The notes under the pieces are model-generated. The model did not search any database and was not told the DNA's origin. It was given only the letters and a program-made list of their open reading frames with translations. This document shows positions 52,744-64,000 of a DNA stretch of 64,000 bases, one piece after another. Origin of the DNA: Aptenodytes patagonicus (lineage: Eukaryota > Chordata > Aves > Sphenisciformes > Spheniscidae); assembly GCF_965638725.1 (NCBI RefSeq), contig NC_134956.1, positions 25,045,047 to 25,109,046 on the forward strand, written 5' to 3'. Numbering within the stretch: the stretch's first letter is position 1; each line of letters opens with the position of its first letter. Both the position numbers and the translations under genes were made by a program.

Positions 52744-52749
52744 AATAAA
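52744..52749 (+). promoter_or_regulatory. H1-8 poly(A) signal
   Basis: AATAAA 125 bases after the H1-8 stop. Its presence fits a polyadenylated, replication-independent histone mRNA. No histone stem-loop was noticed near the stop. Confidence 0.8.
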
Positions 52750-52774
52750 GCTGCTTCACTCCACTCATGAAATG

Positions 52775-54725
52775 GTGTGACTACTGCCCTGCTCGTGGGT
52801 CTCTGTTGCTGGGAGGTAGGAGTGCAGGGGCAAAATGCCCCCCAGCCCTGGCCTTGTCCCGTGTGGCATGGTGGTGATCTGGTGCTGCAGGCAGCTGCCT
52901 GCTGTGCCTGCTGTCATGGAGAGGTGCCCTGTCTGTACCCATGTGTCCCCAGCTGCTGGCTGCAGTGGTACACCTGGCCAGCCAGCAGTGCCAGGCTCTG
53001 GGGGGCTGTGTGTGTGTGCAGGCTGGTGGTGAGCCCCAGTGCTGGGTGATGGCCCAGGCAGGGGGCCCTGGGAGCCTTGGGGCGCAGCACGGTGGCACCC
53101 CTGGGCACTGCGAAGCTCAGGCTTGGCCAGCCCTGCTGGTGCGGGGCCGTGGCGTCCACAGCCTTGGTGTGGGGTACGTGTCTGGTCCTCTGCCCTCCTG
53201 GTTGCCCTTGCGCTAATGCCTGGCTGAGCTGGGATTACAGGAGTGCCAGGGCAGCAGGTCCGGGTGCATGCCATGGGCAAGGGTCCCCAGTGCCAGGGGG
53301 AGCTGCCTGTGCTCTAACCATGGTAAGAGGAAGATAGAAGTGTTTTAGGGCTCAAAAAAAGAGTTTGGGGTGTTTGTTGTAGACTGCAGCATTGCTTGTG
53401 CTCTTGTTATCTATCAGTGGCACAGTGCCCACCTCTAAACCTGTCTTCCTAGCTCCTGTGGGTCAACATATGAACGCTTTCCTTTAATAGCTTCAAATGC
53501 CTGAATTTCTCTCGTTCCGCACAGAACAGAGCCCTTCTGAAGGTCAGCCTGATAATGCAAAGGGTTACAGTCCTCCTGGGCAGCAAAAAATAAGTGGAAG
53601 TAAAACTCTCTTCCTAAAGAGGATTTTGTTAATCTTCAGCTGGCTTTGCCAATGCCCTCCAAGGCTCCTGGCCTTGCTTTGGGGCTTAAGCAAGAGCTGA
53701 GCAAACTAACTTCTCTTTAAACTTCAGCCTTGGCCATGTTGATCCATCTTTAATGGAGCCGAAACTCATGTCCCCCAGGGACAGGGTGGGGGATGCTGTG
53801 GTAATAACTGAGCAGAGGTCACCTGGCCCTTTGGTGATGGTTAACCTCACAAAGCACTGGTCGCTAGCATGGAAATGTCCCGTAACAGAACCGGGCAGGA
53901 GCTGTGTCCTCTCTCGCCAGGCACCCAGTGTGAAACACAAGGCTCTTTTGCTTTGAGAGAGGCCAAATAATTTAATGGCTGGATTTAGCTCTACTAAGAA
54001 TCAACTTTCTAGTGGGAAAAGAAAATCCCTCTGGTGCCTGGAAAGAGCAGCTTTTACTGGGGGAGGTGGAAGAGAGAGGATTGAGCAATGACATGGTTAT
54101 TAAGACCTATGGGCCACGGCTGGTGTTACGGCACTGAAGCCAGAAGCCTCGAGGGCTGGCAGCAGCTGTGGGGCAGAGCAGGCGCTGGGCTCCCCAGGGC
54201 TGGGAGAAGACACCGTCTTGTGGGCTGATGGCACTGGAGATGCAAGGGTGCCCAGCTCCTGTGGTGTTACTGGTTGTGTGTGCAGCACAGCATGCAGTCA
54301 GTTCAGGTGCGTGGTTGTGTCCTCACGCAGATCTTCCCCTTTCTGCGCCAGCTCCTTTTCTGGTGGGAGCTGTGGTACCAGGTAGGAGCGGTGCGTGGTC
54401 ACAGCGTGCTCTGCAGGAAACCAGGGCTCTGCAGCCCAGAGGGGTAAAAGCCCATCTCCTATGGAAACAAGGTGGTTATCGGCTGAGCTGCCAACCCTGA
54501 GCATGGTACGTCTTGTACATGCAAAGCTCGCTGTGCGCACCCGACAGCTGCCCTCCTCCTTGTGCTTTGCGCTGGGTGAGTGCGGTGGTCGGCAGGCCAG
54601 GGGGGGGACGGCATGGGAGGAGAGGCACCCCGTCCTTGGGCAAGGGACAGCAGCCTGACCTTGTGGGTGGCGCCGGGTGTTTTCCCCAGTGTGTGTCCTC
54701 TGTGTGCACACAGGCAGGAACTTCA
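52775..54725. other. Intergenic region between convergent H1-8 and PLXND1
   Basis: I see no conserved protein or clear interspersed repeat here. Open frames are present, but they look like chance frames in GC-rich DNA. Confidence 0.5.
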
Positions 54726-54748
54726 CTACACAGGTTTCAGCACCTTGT

Positions 54749-54754
54749 TTTATT
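54749..54754 (-). promoter_or_regulatory. PLXND1 poly(A) signal
   Basis: AATAAA on the minus strand, followed in transcript direction by a TG-rich stretch (CCTGTGTGCACACAG). It would give PLXND1 a 3'UTR of about 2.65 kb. Confidence 0.6.
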
Positions 54755-57405
54755 ACAAAGATAGGCTTTTCCAAGAGTCTGCCACTTCCACTACACAGCA
54801 GGTAAGGGCACTACACCCACAACACGTGCCAAAGTTTAAAAACATGTTACAAAGGGCTTGGGGGTTCAAGGCAACACTAGAAACCCTCAAGCTTCTGCTC
54901 CGTTAAAGTTGTTCCTTTAAAATGGTTGTAGCAACTACTTTCTTTTTTTTTTTTTTTTTTGCTTTGGAAAAAATTAAATAATAAAGCAATAGGCCCCAAT
55001 ACATGGCACCTGGAGGCAAACTATACTGTCGGCTCACCTGTATCCTTTCCTTGTAACAACATGGGGCTATCGCTCCATGGCCCTTTCCCCACCTCCAGCC
55101 AAGCTCAACGTTCTCTGCTACCTTGGTCCTTCTCAACCTCGCCTTCCCTGTGCTGGGCCTGCCTATATCTCTGGCAGCTATTCACAGTTTCTAAAAGAAA
55201 AAAAAATTCAAGATTTTTTTGTGAAATCACTTTCAAAATAAAATGTAGCCCAGCTACATTCTTAGAGTTTCTATTCTGAAGCCACATCCTCAGTAAAGAC
55301 ATTGAAACCTCCACAGTGTATGTACTTTTTCTGTAGTTCTAAAAAAAAAACCAAACAAACAAACCTCTGTTCTTCCCCTTTCCCTCCCCTCCCTCCCCTC
55401 CCTTTTAACATACAGGATAAAGTCTATCATTTGTTTTAAAATAGATATCTATATACACATACACAATTCTGATGTTCCAATTTCTGACAGATGTGGCATT
55501 ACTGGAAACAATGGGATGGAGGCCACCTGTCCATGGCAGTGAGTCACCCAGGAGGAGTTTTGGTGGACCAAAGTCATCTAATACCAGGTTGCATCCTTGC
55601 CAGCTGGATGAGTAACGGAGGCTCACCTTAGACCCTGCCTGGAGTGAGGTAGTAACTTTTTTCTTTTTTTTTTTTTTCTTTTCTATTTGGCAGTTTGACA
55701 ATGCGGTGGCTACGGCTGGGTTTAGCTTTCATGGGCAGGTTGCCTTTGCCTGCGTGTGAATGCTGGCTTCAAGCACGTGGTGTTAGCTGCAGTCCAGCCT
55801 CTACAGAGGGGCCTGTGTGACACTGGAGAAGACCGGAGCAGTCACAGCTCCCCTGGCTGCAGAAAGGACAAAGTTGCCAGCAGAAAGGAGAATGGGCCAC
55901 CAAGCTGGGACAGGGGGTTTGCCCCAGCGCAGATGCCACAGGACAGCAGTGAAGTTTCTAGGTCTGCGCAGTGGGACCCTGCTCACTGACCCCAGTGTAA
56001 GGAGGCATGGGACACTTTCTGCCTTTGTTTGCAGCTTGGGGTGCTGGAGCTGCTCTGCTGGCCTGCGTGAGCGAGAGCATTGTGCTGCCAGGTGGATGGG
56101 GTCCAGTCCCTTTGCCTTTATGGGCCGAAAAAAAGACTGGATACACAGCAAAACCGCGCACTCTTGGTTGCTCTCAGGTGACAACCATGGTGGGCTGGGT
56201 CCGAAGCAAGCAGAACAAGCTGCTTTAGGAAGACACCTCTGCAGCACTGACCTTGTTTTCAGTGATGATCACAGGGAGATGCTGGAGCATATGGGGCAGA
56301 GGGAGGGAAGATGCTACCTGGTGTTTTGCCCTCCACGTGGCTCAAGCCCGCTCTGTCACGGGGCTGTCAGCAGGAGCTAACCCCTGCTGGCATGAGCAGC
56401 GTTACCAGGGCTGAGCTGGGGCAGTGCTACAGATGTGTGCACAGCCAGCATAGCAGGGCGACCGGAGTGCGAGGCAGAAGTCCTTCCCCTCACCCACTGC
56501 ATCTCGTCTTCTGCTTCTAGGCAAAAGCCGTGCCTGTGACCAGCTGGCTGAAAGGTGGGTCGTTAGGGGATATTTGCCTACCCACTGCAACTCCAGCTCA
56601 CTGTGCATGCAGATCTGGGAACCTGGGGAAGGGGAAGCAGCCCTTCCCACACTGTCTGACATGTAACACGCTCCCTCCAGCTCCGTAACAGCTGTCTCTG
56701 TTAGGGGATAAAGTGCTTTCACCATGCCTTAGCTACTTGGGAAGCAACTGCTTTGTCTCAGCCCTGAGTTCCCCGTGTTGCCCAAGACGATCCTCAGATG
56801 GAGGAGTGGTTATGTTTACACATACAGCACAAAAATTAAAAGGCACAAAAATACACAGAATGCAGCAGATAGTGAACAGCTGATAGAGTCCCTGGTGTTG
56901 GAAAAACAAGGATGTCAGAGGGATGGTGTGGAAGGGAGCTCAGGTGTTGCTCCGATGGCCTTTGCCATCTCTGCTCATTACTCCCTGAGGCTACCCTACT
57001 GTTTTGTGTCTATTGTTATGGCTTCTGCAGCCCCGTCTCTCATCCTGAGGAACCACAAACAGGGATGCAGGGAGCTGCTGACCGCTCGGACGCTGATCAG
57101 AGGGAAGTGGTGAACTGAGCTTGCCACAAGTGTCTCGTCTCCACTTCTCACTGGCAGCAAATAAATTATGGGTGCCACAGTGCAGACCAGAGGGTTTTTC
57201 TGCTGCTCGGAAAGGTGTCTTGTGGCTTCTTGTTAGGTGAGGGAGCCCTTCAGCCACGGGCCAGGCCCACCCCCACCACAAGGCTGGTTTGAGAATGACC
57301 CTGGCGGAGATGATCCACGGTGGATCCATGGTGTATCCGCGGCTGAAGGCAGGTTCCCTACGGCACTGCGCTACGGAGGAGGTCACTTCCAGGGCTGCAG
57401 TCAGC
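54755..57405 (-). other. PLXND1: Presumed PLXND1 3'UTR
   Basis: Sequence between the PLXND1 stop and the first convincing downstream poly(A) signal. It contains A/T homopolymers and a G-rich tract (55373-55404). No other gene was recognised. The end is inferred and nearer poly(A) sites are possible. Confidence 0.5.
55373..55404 (-). repeat. G-rich homopurine tract in PLXND1 3'UTR
   Basis: In transcript sense it has five G runs (3, 4, 3, 4, 3) separated by single A residues, a textbook G-quadruplex pattern. The plus strand reads CCCT/CCCCT repeats. Confidence 0.75.
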
Positions 57406-60400
57406 CTAGGCTTCACTGCAGCACTCGTAGATGTTATCCTCCATGAGCGCAATCACTTGCTCAAACTTGTGCTGGAGCTGGGTGCGCTTCGTCGTGGGGT
57501 TGGCATCCAGGGCGGCCACGATCTGCAGAAGACACGGGCAGATGGGTGGCTGAGGCAGTGCAGGCAGGGGTGCCCACCCACCAGCCCAGCTCCCCCCGCC
57601 AGCCTGTTGAGCCCAAATCCCAGCCGGACCTCTGACAGGGAGAGCCCACCCTGCCCCACAGCCCCTGTGCTCACACACCCCAGCACCCTCCGGCTGCTCC
57701 AGGGCACAGCTGAGTCCCTGGGCAGGGGATGGGAGAGGAGGGGGATGCAACCAAAAACCATTGTAATAATAAAGCTCACAGCGCAGAGCCAGCCCACAGC
57801 ATGGGAGTGCAGGGGGTCAGGAGCCAGCCAGGGCCAGTGCCTCTGCTGGGGGTGGCGGGTAGCAAGTTATTTTGGGTGTGGACTGTATCAGCGTGCTCTG
57901 CCCTACTGAAAGCATCTGTGGGTCTACACATCGGGCAGCCCTGCTTCAGCCCGGCCCAGCCAAAGGCTGTTAAAATCAGTCAGGAATAGCTGGCCTTCTC
58001 TTCCAAGAAGTCGTCAGCCAAGGGATAGGAGAGCAGGTGCATCTGTGTGTGCATATATTACATATGTGCGTGGGATTATGCAAAAAACGATAATCCCTTT
58101 TCTGTGGGACTGGATGCAAGCGTCTGACCGCTTGGTTACAACATACTGCTTGTTATTCCCTCCACAGGTATGCTGGGGCCTGAGTGCAGCTGAACTCACT
58201 TACCTGGGAGCGGTATCTCTTGGCGTATTTGTATATCTCAGCCATGGCGACGTTGGTGTTGAATTCGTTCCGATATTTCTTTATAAAGACAGAACAAAGA
58301 GGCGAGGAATATTAACGTGATGCAGCAAGTGAGTTCAAGCCCAATCAGCAGGCATTAACTAGATTAAAAGAAGGTTTTGCCCGGGTATTTTTGTTACTGT
58401 TGCATTGATGCAGCTGGACTTTTGACTTACTCCTTTAAGGAAGGTGCATTTGCTTGCATCAGAAACGGTCTTAGTCTTTTTAAAGCCAGCCTTAAATGCC
58501 CACACTTGATAACACTGTTTACCCCTCCACGCTCAAAGCCATTTCAAAGGATGGGGCAGCGTGAGAGCTGGGCAGAGGAATGCCAACGGAAAAAAATCCG
58601 CTCGGTGGCTGAAGCTAAAATGCCGCAGGGAGATGGTTTGATTTTGAGGAAGCTGTGGCGTATCACTGGCAGGACTCGGATCCGGAGCGTGGCTGCCAGC
58701 TCCCGTAGCTGATACCAGGGCCGGCATCCCGCACCCGGGCCAGCTGCCAGGGCTGACTGCCAGCGGGCTGCCTGGGACTTGGGGCCGGCCCTGGCAGTTG
58801 GCGCCCGGGGGCCAGCTGGCCAGGGGGCTGCAGGGCTGCGCAGATCCTTTTCTAAACTTCCCGGCTCTTTGGCAATGAATTTCGCTTTCAACTCCCAGTG
58901 GTGCCAAAGCTAGTTAGGTTCAAGCTAACTCATGGGTGTTTACTGCAGCTCTGGCAGTAATTGAAGATGCTTGGAATTAGGTCAGATGAAGTTTGTGCGT
59001 GGAAGTTTGAGGCAAAATATCCGTTCGTTTGCTCCTTCCAGCATCTAATCAGTAGCTGATTGCAGCCTATCTGCGTTCCCTGCCACTCCCAGACTCCTGC
59101 TGTCAGCCAGAGCAGAGCAGGCTTGGTGCTCCTCGCTCTGGCAGGGCACTGAGACTGCAGACCCGACCCCATCCCCGGCACGGGGGCGCGCACCGGCTGA
59201 GCCCCCCCTCCACCCGCTGCAGCCCAGCGCGCCTTACCCGCGACTCCTCTGCGAGGTGGGCGTTCATTTCCTGCTCGCTGAGCGGGGGCATGTCGTGGAT
59301 TTGCTTGTAGTATCGCTGCACTATCTTCCTATACTCGGGGATCTCCTTGGCGTACAGCAGTTTATTGGTCGGGGAGTCCTAGAGTGAGGGCGAGATACCA
59401 AAATCAGACACCGTATTGTTCCTGGCTGAAAACTTTTTATCCTGTTTGTCTGACCAAAGTGCTAACCATCAGACACTGACTTCAGCTACAGCTGGGTTCA
59501 GGAAACAGCTACGTCTTTGGTCCTGGCTTTACACAGACAGGAGTGCGATGGGACGGCACTGAGGCACAAAACAGCTAATGACAGAGGTGCTTGCTCAAAC
59601 ACATCAAGGTGCTGCAGACAGGTACCACCCGCCTGTGGAGCCACAGCACCATCCCTCTGCCCTTCTTCCTAGCATGAGCTAAACGTTTGTTAGCTACAAT
59701 GCCAGTGAAGGTGGTCTATGTGAATGTGTTTTGATGTGCAGCAAGGGCAGGCTAAAAAGCATGCACAGGCTCAGGTGAGGTGGCTTGCTGCCAGGTGATG
59801 CTCTGCAGATGAGTGTAGCACAACCGTGTTAGATAAAACACTTGTGCTCCATGGCTCTGCGTGTGGAAAGTGGTAACAAGGGAAGGGCTTCTGCATGCCT
59901 TTACTCGGGTCTCTTGAGCAGCCAGCTTGATTTAAACTGAAGAACAAAGCTCTCTTACAAGCTGAACTTTGTCAGTTGAAATGTTGCTCTTGGATTTTTC
60001 ATGTAGCTTTGATTTATTTTGCATTGGCTAACCCAGCCTGCCTGGCCTATATTGAGTGCATGTAAAGTAATTAACAGAAAATACTGAGTTCTCTTGATTA
60101 ATGTCAGCTTGGACAAAGCAGTCTTAACCTCCCAGCCACACGATCGGGTTGTACCAGTGAAGGCATAACCCCTCCTGCACTCCTTGCAAACACAAGCATG
60201 AATGATTTTAACCTCAAGGCAATCCTGCCCCGCTGATATCATTACCCCGGGAATGAACCTGGCTGAGTGGCCTAGCGCTGCATCCCGAAGGGAAACAGCC
60301 CCAGGCTCGGGGACACAGAGGGGAGTAAGATCAACGTGTCCTGCCGCCCCGACACTGGAGTGCGGGACTGCTCCCTGATGCTCTGACAGGTGGAGAGGGG

Positions 60401-62673
60401 AGGGAGGATCTTCAGAAGAGACAAGCGTGGCAGGGCTCTAGCCGTGGAGGCAGCATCTTCAGCTGTATCGGGCAGTAAATAAGGAAGCCCAGGGTAACTG
60501 CAATCTGCTGCTGCAATATGTAGCGTGGCTAATGCTGCAGGGGAAATGGGAAATGGGCACCAGGCTGTGGCACCAGATCCCACAGCAGTTTATTTTCAAA
60601 CCCAATGACAAGGCATTACAGGAATATAGCCAAGTTACAGAGCCTGCTCACAACATTTTTTTTCCCCCTTGGAAACACAAAAGAAACCCATGCTGCCTCT
60701 TTTTTAAGTTATTTTTTAATTCGTGTCTGATTTGTCTGTATTATGAAGAGATGGGTACTGGTTTATTAACTGCTTGCGCACTGTAGATGTATGGAGTCTG
60801 AGTCTGCTCTCGCATTTGCAGTATCAAGAGCAAAATGCTGAAACCAGGGGAAGAATCCAGCCTGGAAAACATTCAGTGATATACTGGGTGTATATGCAAG
60901 CTGATTTTTATGCTGAGGATTTATTCTTCCCACATTACTCAACAATTCCTTCACTTATGCTATTGTATTCCTGAAAAATGTTTCCATCTGCTGTCTGACT
61001 CCAGCTGACCCCTCTTCCCCTCATCCACAGCTTGACAAGGACAAATTGTAGGTGTTTCGTAAGACATGCAAAAAAAAGTCCAAAACCCAAACAAACAAAA
61101 AATCAAGTGCTCATTAGATCTTCCTCCAGTATTAACCTCTCCCAGTGAAGGCTTCCTGTTGCTCTCAGTCTGGGGGATGCACTGAGCAGCGCCCGCCTCC
61201 CGCCCCTCTCTCTGTAGGGTCCCCTCTACATCACACACCGTGCTGCTGCCAGCCCCTGGGGCGGGGGGGTGGCGGGGGACGATTTACAGCATTTCTTAAT
61301 AAAACTTATGTCGGGAAGTTTCAAATGTCAACGCTGCACTCAGCCAAGCAAGTGGGAGAACAGAAAACATGCGCGCTGGACGTCTTGCTGCCTGCCAGCC
61401 CCGCAGGATGGTGTGTGGGAGCCCGATGGCAGAAGAGGAGACCTGGCCCGCGCAGGCTCGCATTTGCTCGGAGCAGGCGTAGCTTCCTAGGCAGGCGTGC
61501 CGAGTCCACTGGGCTCTGACCACGCGCCGGAGGTGGCCAGCGTGTGATGGAGACACTACCACCGGAGGGGAGCACCCACCGGAGGGGAGCACCAAGTGCT
61601 CCACAGGCAGGGCTACGGCAGTGCCTGCCAAGTGCTTCCCATGTGCTGATGGATGGCGTCAACGGGATGGCCCCAGACAGTCCCCACACCTCCACGTGAG
61701 CCGGGCTGGGTCTGTGCTGCCTGGGCAGGCGCAGCCCATGTTCATGAAGGCTCGGCTCGCCTCCCGAGCTTCTCACGGCTCTCCTAGGTGAGAGGCTGTG
61801 CAGAAACCACTGACAGCAATGATTAAAGCTTCACCTGAAGCTACGTCATTTTCCATCCTGCCACTGGGAGTTTACATCGTCCCTCAGCTGCTGTTACGGG
61901 ATTGTTAGACTAATGCCGTCCCCTAAACCAACCCTGACTGAGGGAGCTGGGCTCCCGTGCTGAGTCTGCCTGTGCCCCGTGCCTGTGCCCAGAGCAGAGC
62001 TGACACCCACCCGTGCTCGCCTTGGTACGTTACACCCCTGCCCGAGCGAACAACAGAGAATATTCGTCTGCTCATGCACCAGCTCAGCCCCATCAGGAAG
62101 CGTTACAGACATTGCGCTAAGCTGGGTGCTCTCCTGGGACTGCAGGACAACTCATACAGCCACTGGGTAACACCGAACACATAAGCCAGCAGCTGGGTCT
62201 CCCTCCAACCCCTGAGCCTTCCGGGCTGGGGCCTTGCCCTTTGTCCATCCTGCCTGTGACCGTGTGTTCCCACTCCCTGACCACTGTTTGTGACAGAGGG
62301 GGTGCAAATTTCAAGCTCAAGCCTGAACAAAGTGGTGGGGAAGGGAGGCGGAAAACTCATTCTTGGAGACAGCCAAAACTCAACTGCATGAACCTGAGCA
62401 AGTGGCTCCCAGCCAGCCCTGCTTCTGGGGGAGGCTGGACTGGGTGACCTCTGACAGTCCCTTCCCGCACTGGTCTGTGTCTATGACTGCCCGAGCAGGA
62501 GTGAGATGTCGTCTCTGGACAGTACCTTGCCCAGCTGCAGGTCAGACAGGGAGCAGGCGTCAATGAAGGCCTGGGCTATCACAGAGAGACAGGCGTCAAT
62601 GTGGTCTGTCTTGTCAATGTCGAAGACGAACTGCGGGTTCTTCAGGATGTTGACCCAAAACCTCAGAGGTAGG
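57406..62673 (-). CDS. PLXND1: Plexin D1, C-terminal part
   Basis: Single-pass receptor for class 3 semaphorins (notably SEMA3E) in vascular and neural guidance. Only the last four coding exons are in the window: 62673-62526, 59378-59238, 58278-58204, 57522-57406 (stop TAG). The junctions are GT-AG and in phase. They encode the end of the cytoplasmic RasGAP-like domain: [78 protein letters not shown], and the terminus [12 protein letters not shown]. The ending matches PLXND1 rather than A- or B-type plexins. The acceptor before 58278 (ATAAAG) is weak in its last bases, but a pyrimidine-rich stretch precedes it. Upstream exons lie beyond the right edge. No further exon was recognised in 62674-64000. 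Confidence 0.96.
59379..62525. other. PLXND1 intron, about 3.1 kb
   Basis: The longest PLXND1 intron in the window. A CR1 tail sits at its right end (62360-62493). A 17-base direct repeat of ACCGGAGGGGAGCACC lies at about 61560-61594. Nothing else was recognised. Confidence 0.6.
62360..62493 (+). mobile_element. CR1 LINE 3' end fragment
   Basis: Matches a CR1 3' tail in plus orientation: CTGCATGAACCTGAGCAAGT, then CCCTGCTTCTGGGGGAGGCT, GGACTGGGTGACCTCTGACA, and GTCCCTTCCCGCACTGGTC ending TCTATGAC. It lies in a PLXND1 intron about 33 bases from the donor of the 62673-62526 exon, opposite to the gene's direction. Confidence 0.75.
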
Positions 62674-64000
62674 CTGCGAAGAAAACAAGCCAGGAACACA
62701 CACTGGGTGTACTCCAGAGGGAGAGGGGAGGAAATGCAGGAAAGATGATGACAGAAAGTGAATAGTGGAGAGGAAAAAAATGAGGAGCCAGGTTCTGCTA
62801 TTTAATCACATCCTGGTAGCATATGGCCCTCTGCCTAGCTAGAGGGGCAGGCACACGTCTTCACCCTGAAGAGACATTTCTTCAGGCTGAAGCACGTGGC
62901 ACGGCCAGGAGACTTCAAGTACAGCCTTGTCTAGGCGAGCATACACCCTTGATCCTTCAGCAGCTCCCTGAGCCACTGGCAGGTTTGCCTGCATGGGGCT
63001 ACTGAATCAGGCTTCCCCACTTGCTGATTTTTGTAGCAATGGTGTCAGCTCCTTTTCCTTCTTCCCGACAGTAACCATCATCTGGTTCTGTTGGTAAGCC
63101 TGGCCCCATGAAATGCATTTCATGTGTCTTTTTTTCTGCTCTCTCATCATTTTCTCCTCCAGTTATTTCACTGCTCATTTGGCCACAACATAGTTTCAGT
63201 ACATTGCTCGCCCTTCCTACCATCCCTCCTCAGCAGCTGAGGAGTTGAGGAGTGAAAGCTGCTATAAGTCTTTGCTCTACTGGCAATTAAAGGTAATGAA
63301 GGGTAGGCAAATCTGTAGCTCAATGGTTGTGTCTGCACACCTGCTATCCCAGCCAAATTTGTTTTGAATTTTCACATGTTGGGCTGGAAACAGTTACTGT
63401 ACCTGCAGCCTCAGAAGTGCTGAGTGTCTCCTCAACACTCCCTCCAAGCTCCCTGCTCTCCCCGGTTAAATCTTCTGGTTTCTTCCCTGCTCTATTTCCC
63501 CCCTTCACTTTGGCTGTCCCACCCCATTCCTGCTGCTCATCACGTCCCTCAGCACCGCTCCTGGCTGGTCCCCAGTGCTGCGGTGCCTGCCAGCCCACTA
63601 CTGTCACAGCACCAGCTCCTGGAGTCCTGTGAATACCCTGGAGTCTCAGCTTGGTTACAGAGGTAAGTTGGGAAAAGTGCCCCCAAGGGCTGAAAAGCCA
63701 GAAAGCAAATGAAAAGGAGCCAAATATGTTGTTTTTAAAATCTCCATGATGTTTTAAGATCTGACATGATTTTGGATTCTGTCTCAGATCTCCAGTGCTT
63801 GGAGCTAACGCCATCCCGTCATCCTGTCGCCCTTCTGTTTCTCCTTTAATTATTTGTATTAGTGTGCCAGTTTGTTCTGCCCTTTATCTGCCTATGCCTC
63901 CTCTTCCAGCTCGCCGTTCCCCTGAGCTCTGTGTTTGTTCAAAGCTCTCCAAGCCTGTGTTTGGCCTCATCTTTCGCTGCCCCCTCCACCACCCTTCCTA
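62674..64000. other. PLXND1 intronic sequence at right edge
   Basis: I found no plexin exon, other gene or clear repeat. By continuity it is part of a PLXND1 intron whose upstream exon lies outside the window. Confidence 0.6.

Noticed and set aside
55817-56380. 187-codon plus-strand frame
   Set aside because: Lies antisense within the presumed PLXND1 3'UTR and has no recognisable domain.

Overview
The window is vertebrate nuclear DNA, almost certainly from a bird. The rhodopsin gene encodes a protein close to chicken rhodopsin as I remember it, introns are compact, and the interspersed repeats are CR1 LINE tails, one avian-type solo LTR and a few very old MIR-like SINE relics. I cannot name the species. 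Several rhodopsin residues differ from my recollection of chicken, so it is probably not chicken.

The gene order is the conserved amniote block EFCAB12 - MBD4 - IFT122 - RHO - H1-8 (H1FOO) - PLXND1, matching human 3q21. Layout: 1-1425, minus strand, probable EFCAB12, running off the left edge with apparent frame breaks. 1490-6235, minus, MBD4, a DNA mismatch glycosylase whose first exon is unresolved. About 5640-7030, a CpG island shared head-to-head by MBD4 and IFT122. 6615-40325, plus, IFT122, a complete 30-exon gene (1,242 codons) for an IFT-A ciliary transport subunit. 40326-44940, intergenic, with one solo LTR. 44980-49350, plus, RHO with its photoreceptor promoter, five coding exons and two poly(A) signals. 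51295-52749, plus, H1-8, the oocyte linker histone. 54749 to the right edge, minus, the 3' end of PLXND1: four C-terminal exons and a long 3'UTR.

The genes do not form a single pathway. Two are functionally linked: IFT122 serves retrograde ciliary transport, and the rod outer segment that holds RHO is a modified cilium. MBD4 and H1-8 act on chromatin and DNA, PLXND1 is a semaphorin receptor, and EFCAB12 is an EF-hand protein of unknown role.

The coding models come from reading splice junctions by hand. Every IFT122, RHO, H1-8 and PLXND1 junction listed is GT-AG and keeps the frame. I found no new gene system. The points most worth a second look are an altered methyl-CpG contact surface in MBD4, frame breaks in EFCAB12, a cluster of unusual rhodopsin residues near the chromophore, a frame-neutral IFT122 exon matching the human long isoform, and a G-quadruplex candidate in the PLXND1 3'UTR.
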